This document shows, piece after piece, positions 58,433 to 64,000 of a DNA stretch of 64,000 nucleotides; position 1 is the first letter of the stretch; every line of letters starts with the position of its first letter. Source of the DNA: Pseudooceanicola antarcticus (GTDB lineage Bacteria; Pseudomonadota; Alphaproteobacteria; Rhodobacterales; Rhodobacteraceae); the NCBI RefSeq assembly GCF_900215355.1, contig NZ_OBEA01000002.1, positions 372,001 to 436,000 on the forward strand. Reading direction: 5' to 3'. The notes below the pieces were generated by a model, which ran no database searches, was not told where the DNA came from, and saw nothing but the letters and a program-made list of their open reading frames with translations. The position numbers and the translations under genes were made by a program.

Positions 58433-60409
58433 ATGAGCGAGAGCCTTCAAGCGGCGGTGAAACACCCGCTGGACCCGATCAGCGCGGCAGAGGTCGTGCG
58501 GCTGAAAGAGATCCTGGCCGAGGCCGGGATCGCGGGCGAAAACACCCGCTATTCCTACGTGATGCTGCGCGAGCCGGACCATGCCACCCTGGCGGCCTGG
58601 ACCCCCGGTGCGGAAATCCCGCGCGAGATCGGCGTGCTGGTCATGGATATCGTCGAACAGACCCTGCGCGAGATGGTCGTCGATATCCCCGCCGGGGCCA
58701 TCGTCGTCGACAAGGCTCTGGACCCGGCCAAGGACGGCTGGGGCCCTGTGCTGGACGAAGACTACGTGGCGGCCGAAGAGATCAGCAAGGCCGATCCGCG
58801 CTTTGTCGAGGCGCTGGCCAAGCGCGGTATCACCAACCTCGACCAGGTCTTCTGCTGTCCCCTCTCGGCGGGGATGTTCGGCTGGGAGGGCGAAGAGGGC
58901 CGCCGCATGCTGCGCGTGCTCAGCTTCTACGCCCCCAACCCTGACGCCATCCACGAGCTCTGGGCGCATCCCATCGAGGGCGTCGTCTGCCATGTCGACC
59001 TGCTCAGCCGCGAGGTGCTGCGCTTCGTCGATACCGGCTACATGGAGATCCCCGAGACCAGCGGCGACTACATGGACCGCGACCTTGGCGGCCCCCTGCG
59101 GACGGACATGAAGCCGCTGAACATCACCCAGCCCCAGGGCGGCTCCTTCACCATGCAGGACAACATCCTGCGCTGGCAGAACTGGGAGGTCCGCGTCGGT
59201 TTCAACGGCCGTGAGGGGCTGACCCTGCATGACATCAGCTTCAACGACCGGGGCCGCAAGCGCCCGATCCTGAACCGGGCATCCGTCAGCGAAATGGTGG
59301 TGCCCTACGGCGAGCCGCAGCCGACCCATGAATGGCAGAACTACTTCGATGCAGGCGAATACCAGTTCGGGCGGCTGGCAAACTCGCTGGTCCTTGGCTG
59401 CGACTGCCTGGGAGAGATTCACTACGTCGACGCCACCGTGGTCGATGACCATTGCAACCCGGTCGAACTGAAGAACGCGATCTGCATCCACGAGGAAGAC
59501 TTCGGCACCCTCTGGAAGCACACCTGCGTCTTCTCGGGCCGTTCGGACGTGCGCCGCCAGCGCCGTCTGGTGGTCAGTTTCTTCGTCACCGTTGGCAATT
59601 ACGATTACGGCTTCTACTGGTACTTCTACCTCGACGGGAAGATCGAGCTGGAGTGCAAGGCCACCGGCGTGGTCTTCACCTCGGGCCGTCCCGAAGGCGA
59701 TTACGAATGGGCCACCGAGATGGCCCCCCGCCTCGGCGCGCCGCAGCACCAGCACATGTTCTCGGCCCGCCTCGACGTGGCGGTGGACGGCCAGAAGAAC
59801 TTTGTCGACGAGATCGACGTCAAGCGCCTGAAGATAGGCGAGGGCAACCCGGTGGGCAATGCCTTCACCCGCCAGATCACCCGGCTGGGCTCCGAGGCCG
59901 AGGCGCAGCGCTGCGCCAGGAACGAGGTCATGCGGACCTGGCGTATCTCCTCCGCCGAGACGAAGAACTGGGTTGGCGAGGCCCCCGCCTATGCGCTGAT
60001 CCCCGAAGGCCTGCCGCTGCTCCTGGCCGATGACGAGGCCTCGATCACCAAGCGCGCAGGGTTTGCCACCAAGTCGCTCTGGGTCACCCAGTTCGACCGG
60101 GATGAGCTTTGGGCCGCGGGCTACACGCCGAACCAGCATCCGGGCGGCGCCGGTCTGCCCGCCTATGCGGCAGGCAACCGCAACGTCGATGGCGAGGATA
60201 TCGTCGTCTGGCACAGCTTCGGTCTGACCCATTTCCCGCGCACCGAGGACTGGCCGGTCATGCCCGTCGACTACGCGGGCTTCACCCTGCGCCCCGAGAA
60301 CTTCTTCGACCGCAACCCGACGCTGGATGTGCCCGAGGACCCGAACGGCAAGGAGTGCTGCCACTCCAACAAGACCCGCGCGGCGGATGCCTGCGGCTGC
60401 GGAGACTAG
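58433..60409 (+). CDS. Primary amine oxidase (copper/TPQ-dependent)
   Basis: The 658-residue copper amine oxidase shows the topaquinone precursor Tyr390 in NYDY (VGNYDYGFYW), the catalytic base Asp306 (YFDAGEYQF) and the copper ligands His439, His441 (HQHMF) and His600 (LTHFP). It oxidises a primary amine to the aldehyde, with ammonia and hydrogen peroxide. No signal peptide is present (MSESLQAAVK), unlike periplasmic TynA and like actinobacterial enzymes, so it is probably cytoplasmic. The C-terminus has a Cys-rich tail (KECCHSN...CGCGD). A membrane protein gene and a TTT importer follow. Confidence 0.92.
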   Translation: MSESLQAAVKHPLDPISAAEVVRLKEILAEAGIAGENTRYSYVMLREPDHATLAAWTPGAEIPREIGVLVMDIVEQTLREMVVDIPAGAIVVDKALDPAKDGWGPVLDEDYVAAEEISKADPRFVEALAKRGITNLDQVFCCPLSAGMFGWEGEEGRRMLRVLSFYAPNPDAIHELWAHPIEGVVCHVDLLSREVLRFVDTGYMEIPETSGDYMDRDLGGPLRTDMKPLNITQPQGGSFTMQDNILRWQNWEVRVGFNGREGLTLHDISFNDRGRKRPILNRASVSEMVVPYGEPQPTHEWQNYFDAGEYQFGRLANSLVLGCDCLGEIHYVDATVVDDHCNPVELKNAICIHEEDFGTLWKHTCVFSGRSDVRRQRRLVVSFFVTVGNYDYGFYWYFYLDGKIELECKATGVVFTSGRPEGDYEWATEMAPRLGAPQHQHMFSARLDVAVDGQKNFVDEIDVKRLKIGEGNPVGNAFTRQITRLGSEAEAQRCARNEVMRTWRISSAETKNWVGEAPAYALIPEGLPLLLADDEASITKRAGFATKSLWVTQFDRDELWAAGYTPNQHPGGAGLPAYAAGNRNVDGEDIVVWHSFGLTHFPRTEDWPVMPVDYAGFTLRPENFFDRNPTLDVPEDPNGKECCHSNKTRAADACGCGD

Positions 60410-60412
60410 GGC

Positions 60413-60937
60413 ATGAGCGCCTATCACCTCTGCCTCCTGGCCCTGGCGGCCCTCGGCACGCTGGCCTGCGCCCGCGACTGCCGGGGGCTGGAACGGGCCG
60501 AGGCCCTCGCGGCGCTGGCCGCCATGGGGCTGGCGATGACGGGGGCGCTGCCCCTGCTCATCGGCGGGTCCGGGGTGCTGGCATTGATCGCCCTGCGCCC
60601 GCTGGCCTGGCCGCGAGAGGGTGGGGCGCTCTGCTACCACCGCGCGGCCTCGAACCTGCTGATGGCGGCGGTGCTGCTGGCGCTCTTCACGCTCAATGGC
60701 GCGGTGATCTGCGGGGCGGGCGCGCTGCCTCTGCTGACGCTCGACGGCGTGACGCTGGTCCCCATGGCCAGCTCGGCGCTGACCTTCCTGCAAGGGACCG
60801 CGCTGGCGCTTCTGGCCTATCTCGCCCTCTCGCTCGGCCTTGGCCTGCGGCTGGCGGGGCGGGGCCGGGCCCATGCGCTCTACGAGATCCTGCCGATGAC
60901 GCTCGCGACCTTCGGCATGGCGGTGCGGCTGACCTAG
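60413..60937 (+). CDS. Small integral membrane protein of unknown function
   Basis: This 174-residue protein has four or five hydrophobic segments and few charged residues (e.g. AALGTLACARDCRGLERAEA). I do not recognise the family. It starts three bases after the amine oxidase stop, so it is cotranscribed. It may help the oxidase (metal supply, membrane association) or be unrelated; nothing in the sequence decides. Confidence 0.7.
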   Translation: MSAYHLCLLALAALGTLACARDCRGLERAEALAALAAMGLAMTGALPLLIGGSGVLALIALRPLAWPREGGALCYHRAASNLLMAAVLLALFTLNGAVICGAGALPLLTLDGVTLVPMASSALTFLQGTALALLAYLALSLGLGLRLAGRGRAHALYEILPMTLATFGMAVRLT

Positions 60938-61036
60938 CCGCGCCCAAGACCCCGTTCCCCGCGCCGTGGCGGGGAAGGTTCAGGGACACTACGGCCAAGA
61001 AAGACAGACCCAACAGATCCAACAGGAGACGCCCTC

Positions 61037-61987
61037 ATGAAGACCCTCCCCAAGACACTCGCCCCGACCCTGGCCCTGGCGGCCGTGGCCCTTGCCACCC
61101 CGCTCACCGCCCAGGCTGACTACCCCGAAAAGCCCGTCGAGTTTGTCATCCCCTTCCCGCCGGGAGACCTGGAAGACATCCTGACCCGGATGATCGCAGA
61201 CGAGTTCACCAAGGAATACGGCGTCCCCGCCGGCGTGGTGAACAAGCCCGGTGGCGGCGGTGGCCCCTTCCCCGGCGCGGTCGAGGTCGCCAATGCCGAT
61301 GCTGACGGCTACACCGTCGGCTCCTTCGTCTCGGACGTGGTGCTGACAGGCCCGCAGATCGGTATCCCGGCGCTCAGCCCCAACCCCTTTGAACCCATCG
61401 GCGTCTTCGTCACCTATCCCTTCGTCATCGCCACCTCGGGCGATGCCCCCTACAGCTCCATCGACGAGCTGGCGGCCTATGCGCAGGACAACGAGGTGGC
61501 GCTCGGCCACTTCGGTGCCATGCTGACGCCCACCCAGATCACCTTCGCGCTGGCCAAGGCAAAGGGCTTCGACTTCGCCTATGAAGCGGCCTTCGATGCG
61601 CTGGATTGCAACAGCCTGGCCTCGGGCGACGTCGACGTGATGAACACCACGCTGCAGCTGATCATGCCCTGCCTCGATGACGTGAAGGTCCTGGCCTCCA
61701 TCGGCGCCGAGCGCATCCCGCTGACCCCAGACACCCCCACCGTGGCCGAGGTCGAACCGGCGCTGAACATGGCGCTGTGGAACGGTCTCTTCGTCAAGGC
61801 GGACGTGCCGCAGGACGCCCGCGACAAGATCGCCGCCGTGGCCGAGAAGGTCATGGCCTCGGAGGCCGCCAAGCAGCTGGCCGCCGACACCGGCGCGCTG
61901 ATCTACTGGCAGGACGCCGCCGAGGCCGAAGCCCAGATCGAGGCCGACATGGAGACCCTCGCCACCATCTCGGGCCTGCTTGAATGA
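61037..61987 (+). CDS. tctC: TTT transporter substrate-binding protein, TctC/Bug family
   Basis: The 316-residue protein has a Sec signal peptide (MKTLPKTLAPTLALAAVALA, cleavage after AQA) and the Bug-family start YPEKPVEFVIPFPPGD and GVVNKPGGGG. It is the periplasmic receptor of a tripartite tricarboxylate-type transporter. The proximity to an amine oxidase suggests an amine-containing or acidic substrate, but TctC-family ligands are usually carboxylates. It overlaps the small permease gene by four bases. Confidence 0.88.
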   Translation: MKTLPKTLAPTLALAAVALATPLTAQADYPEKPVEFVIPFPPGDLEDILTRMIADEFTKEYGVPAGVVNKPGGGGGPFPGAVEVANADADGYTVGSFVSDVVLTGPQIGIPALSPNPFEPIGVFVTYPFVIATSGDAPYSSIDELAAYAQDNEVALGHFGAMLTPTQITFALAKAKGFDFAYEAAFDALDCNSLASGDVDVMNTTLQLIMPCLDDVKVLASIGAERIPLTPDTPTVAEVEPALNMALWNGLFVKADVPQDARDKIAAVAEKVMASEAAKQLAADTGALIYWQDAAEAEAQIEADMETLATISGLLE

Positions 61988-62592
61988 GCCCCGAGCCCGC
62001 CAACAAGACCCCGCGCGCAAAGCCTCCGCGCGCGGGGTCACGCTTTCAGAACGTCATCCGCATCCGCAATTTCCAGGCGCTGTTCCAGCGCTATGCGCGA
62101 CCCGGAGACCTGATCTTTGCCAGCGCCTTCATGGTGCTGGCCCTTCTTCTGCTCGCCCTGCTGCCGGTGGAAACCACCTGGGCCGCGCGCACCAAGCTCT
62201 ACCAGCAGCCGGCCTTCTGGCCCGGCGTCGCCATCCTGTCGATGGTGCTCTTCGCCGCTGGTCACCTGCTGGGCGCGCTGGTCTCGACCCGCCGCCCCGG
62301 CTGGCAGGCCGAGCTCTGGGCTTGGCTGCGCAGCCTCGAGTTCGCCGCCTGGTTCCTGGCCTATGTCTGGCTGGTGCCGCAGGCGGGCTACCTGCCCTCG
62401 ACCGTGGCCTTCTGCTGCGCGCTCGCCTTCCGCATGGGCTATCGCTCCTGGCGCTGGATGGGCATCGCGGCGCTCTTCGCCCTGGCCGTTGTGGTGGTCT
62501 TCAAGAGCTTCCTGCAGGTGAAGATCCCCGCAGGCGCCGTCTATGACCACCTGCCCGACCAAATCCGTACCTTCGTCATGATCAACTTCTGA
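61984..62592 (+). CDS. tctB: TTT transporter small permease, TctB-like
   Basis: This 202-residue protein has a basic N-terminal tail of about 45 residues and four hydrophobic segments, as expected for TctB. The tail is longer than usual. It overlaps tctC by four bases (ATGA) and precedes tctA by eight bases, the normal order in these operons. Confidence 0.83.
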   Translation: MSPEPANKTPRAKPPRAGSRFQNVIRIRNFQALFQRYARPGDLIFASAFMVLALLLLALLPVETTWAARTKLYQQPAFWPGVAILSMVLFAAGHLLGALVSTRRPGWQAELWAWLRSLEFAAWFLAYVWLVPQAGYLPSTVAFCCALAFRMGYRSWRWMGIAALFALAVVVVFKSFLQVKIPAGAVYDHLPDQIRTFVMINF

Positions 62593-62600
62593 GGCCCCCG

Positions 62601-64000
62601 ATGGAGATGTTCCTTTCCGGCATCCAGATGCTGATGCATATCGACGTGCTGGTCGCCCTGTTGATCGGCTCGATCGGTGGCGTGGTGATCGGCGCCATCC
62701 CCGGTGTCGGGCCCGCCGTGGCCATCGCCATCCTGCTGCCGGCCACCTTCGCCATGGAGCCGCTGGTCGGCCTGACCATGCTTCTGGGCATCTACGGCTC
62801 GTCGATGTTCGGCGGCGCGCTGCCCGCGATCCTGATCAACACCCCCGGCACGGCGGTCAATGCGCTGACCACCTATGACGGCCACCCGATGACCCGGCGC
62901 GGAGAGGCCCTGCGCGCCCTGGGCCTGGCCTATGGCGCCTCCTTCGCGGGCGGCATCCTGTCGATCATCGCGCTGATCCTTCTGTCGCCCGTCCTGGCGA
63001 AGATTGCGCCCATGTTCGGCTCGCGCGAGATCTTCCTGGCGGCCCTGCTGGGCCTCGTCCTCGTGGTGCTGGCACACCGGGGCCAGACCTTCGCCGCCGG
63101 CATGCTGGCAGCGCTCGGCATCTTCCTCGGCACCGTCGGGCTGGAACCGGTCAAGTACACCCAACGCTTCACCTTCGGGCAGCAATGGCTGGGCTCCGGC
63201 TTCGACCTGATCGTCGTGGTGCTGGGCCTCTTCGCCCTGTCGCAGGCCTTCCTGCTGCTGACCGAGCCCGAAAGCGCGCCGAAGACGGAAAAAATCACCG
63301 GCTCCATGGGCCGCGCCATGTCAGAGGTGCTGGGCTTCAAGCGCATCGCCGGGGTCGGCGCGGGCTTCGGCGTGCTGATGGGGATGATCCCCGGCGTCGG
63401 CGAATTCACCGCCCAGTTCCTCAGCTACACCTACGCCCAGAAGACCTCGAAGACCCCCGAGGCCTTCGGCAAGGGCAGCCCAGAGGGGCTGGTGGCCAGC
63501 GAAAGCGCCAACAACGCGGTGCCCGCCGCCACGATGATCCCGCTGCTGGCCCTCGGCATCCCGGGCGAGGCGCTGACCGCGATGATGCTCTCGGTCTTCT
63601 ATGTCCACAACGTGATCCCCGGCCCGCAGCTCTTCCAGGGTCAGCTGGATTTCGTCTACGCGCTCTACGTGGCGATGATCCTTCTGAACGTGATCGTGGT
63701 CTGCTTCATGCTGGTGGCCTCGAACGGGCTTCTGAAGATCATCCGCATCCCGACGCGGTTCCTCGGCGTGATGATCCTCACGCTCAGCTTCGTCGGCGTC
63801 TACTCGCTGCGCAACTCGACGGTGGATTGCGCCATCGCGGCGGGCTTCGGCGTGCTGGGGCTGATCCTGAAACGGCAGAACCTGCCGGTGGTGCCCATCG
63901 TGCTGGGCATGGTCCTGGGCGGCATCATGGAGGTCAAGCTGCGCCCCGCCATGGCCCGCGTGAAGGTATTCACCGACTTCTTCGACCGACCCATCGCGGC
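62601..64000 (+). CDS. tctA: TTT transporter large permease, TctA-like (3' end outside window)
   Basis: The frame from ATG at 62601 stays open to the end of the window (about 466 codons; family length about 500). It reads MEMFLSGIQMLMHIDVLVAL, with the diagnostic TctA segments GAIPGVGPAVAIAILLP, GSMFGGALPAILINTPGT-like SSMFGGALPAILINTPGTA, and MGMIPGVGEFTAQFLSY in the second half. It has 10-12 hydrophobic segments and is the ion-coupled transport subunit. The stop codon and any downstream gene lie beyond the window. Confidence 0.9.
   Translation, partial: MEMFLSGIQMLMHIDVLVALLIGSIGGVVIGAIPGVGPAVAIAILLPATFAMEPLVGLTMLLGIYGSSMFGGALPAILINTPGTAVNALTTYDGHPMTRRGEALRALGLAYGASFAGGILSIIALILLSPVLAKIAPMFGSREIFLAALLGLVLVVLAHRGQTFAAGMLAALGIFLGTVGLEPVKYTQRFTFGQQWLGSGFDLIVVVLGLFALSQAFLLLTEPESAPKTEKITGSMGRAMSEVLGFKRIAGVGAGFGVLMGMIPGVGEFTAQFLSYTYAQKTSKTPEAFGKGSPEGLVASESANNAVPAATMIPLLALGIPGEALTAMMLSVFYVHNVIPGPQLFQGQLDFVYALYVAMILLNVIVVCFMLVASNGLLKIIRIPTRFLGVMILTLSFVGVYSLRNSTVDCAIAAGFGVLGLILKRQNLPVVPIVLGMVLGGIMEVKLRPAMARVKVFTDFFDRPIA

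Noticed and set aside
58391-60874. A long open frame opposite the amine oxidase
   Set aside because: Antisense shadow of a clear copper amine oxidase; no recognisable domain.

Overview
The window is GC-rich, densely packed bacterial DNA. It consists almost entirely of catabolic gene clusters, each with its own importer and its own divergent regulator. The mix of TRAP, Liv-type, Dpp-type, sugar ABC and TTT importers, a BioMNY-type biotin transporter, and gene content typical of roseobacters suggests an alphaproteobacterium, most likely Rhodobacteraceae. This is inferred from gene content; no rRNA, tRNA or replication gene is present to confirm it. The left edge carries the end of an IS3-family element. 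That, plus the near absence of housekeeping genes (only rhlE and bioMNY), would fit a plasmid, chromid or accessory chromosomal region.

Layout. (1) 1-301: end of an IS3-family insertion sequence. (2) 615-7750 (minus): cupin dioxygenase-like protein, SDR, branched-chain-type ABC importer and zinc alcohol dehydrogenase, facing a V4R/XylR_N-type regulator (7994-9619) whose AAA+ module is degenerate. (3) 9650-14612: galactonate dehydratase-like enolase-superfamily enzyme, TRAP importer and GntR/FCD regulator, a sugar-acid module. (4) 14742-25618: racemase, nucleobase-type deaminase, two amidohydrolases and a Dpp-like ABC importer, with a divergent GntR/FCD regulator and flavin-reductase-like protein, probably for an N-heterocycle or cyclic amide. 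(5) 25870-27786: bioMNY. (6) 27809-29786: LysR regulator, SDR and small tautomerase. (7) 29876-31168: RNA helicase rhlE. (8) 31673-51170: a large amino-sugar region (ridA-nagB, cutC, MFS, MlrC-like protein, GH20 hexosaminidase, rpiR, D-threonine-aldolase-family enzyme, sugar ABC importer, Gfo/Idh oxidoreductase, nagA, nagK-like kinase, second MlrC-like protein, SDR). (9) 51172-57283: TRAP importer with two cytochromes P450 under a MarR regulator. (10) 57284-64000: AraC regulator, copper amine oxidase without a signal peptide, small membrane protein and TTT importer (tctC, tctB, truncated tctA).

Regulatory DNA is readable in several places. GAAA-N5-TTTC palindromes lie in three separate intergenic regions of the amino-sugar block, one of them beside rpiR, and tie it into one predicted RpiR regulon. 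Two GTTCA-N5-TGAAC palindromes lie between marR and the TRAP/P450 operon. Three ATTGTATCCAAT-like sites surround the second GntR gene, one inside its own 3' end. An 8-bp direct repeat at 21-bp spacing lies in front of the amine oxidase. Four of the six solute-binding-protein genes are followed by a perfect GC-rich hairpin before the next transporter gene.

Most unusual points: the regulator that lost the GAFTGA loop and Walker residues, two adjacent P450s that both lack the I-helix Asp-Thr pair, an amidohydrolase without the HxH metal ligands, and an amino-sugar regulon containing several enzymes with no known place in GlcNAc catabolism.
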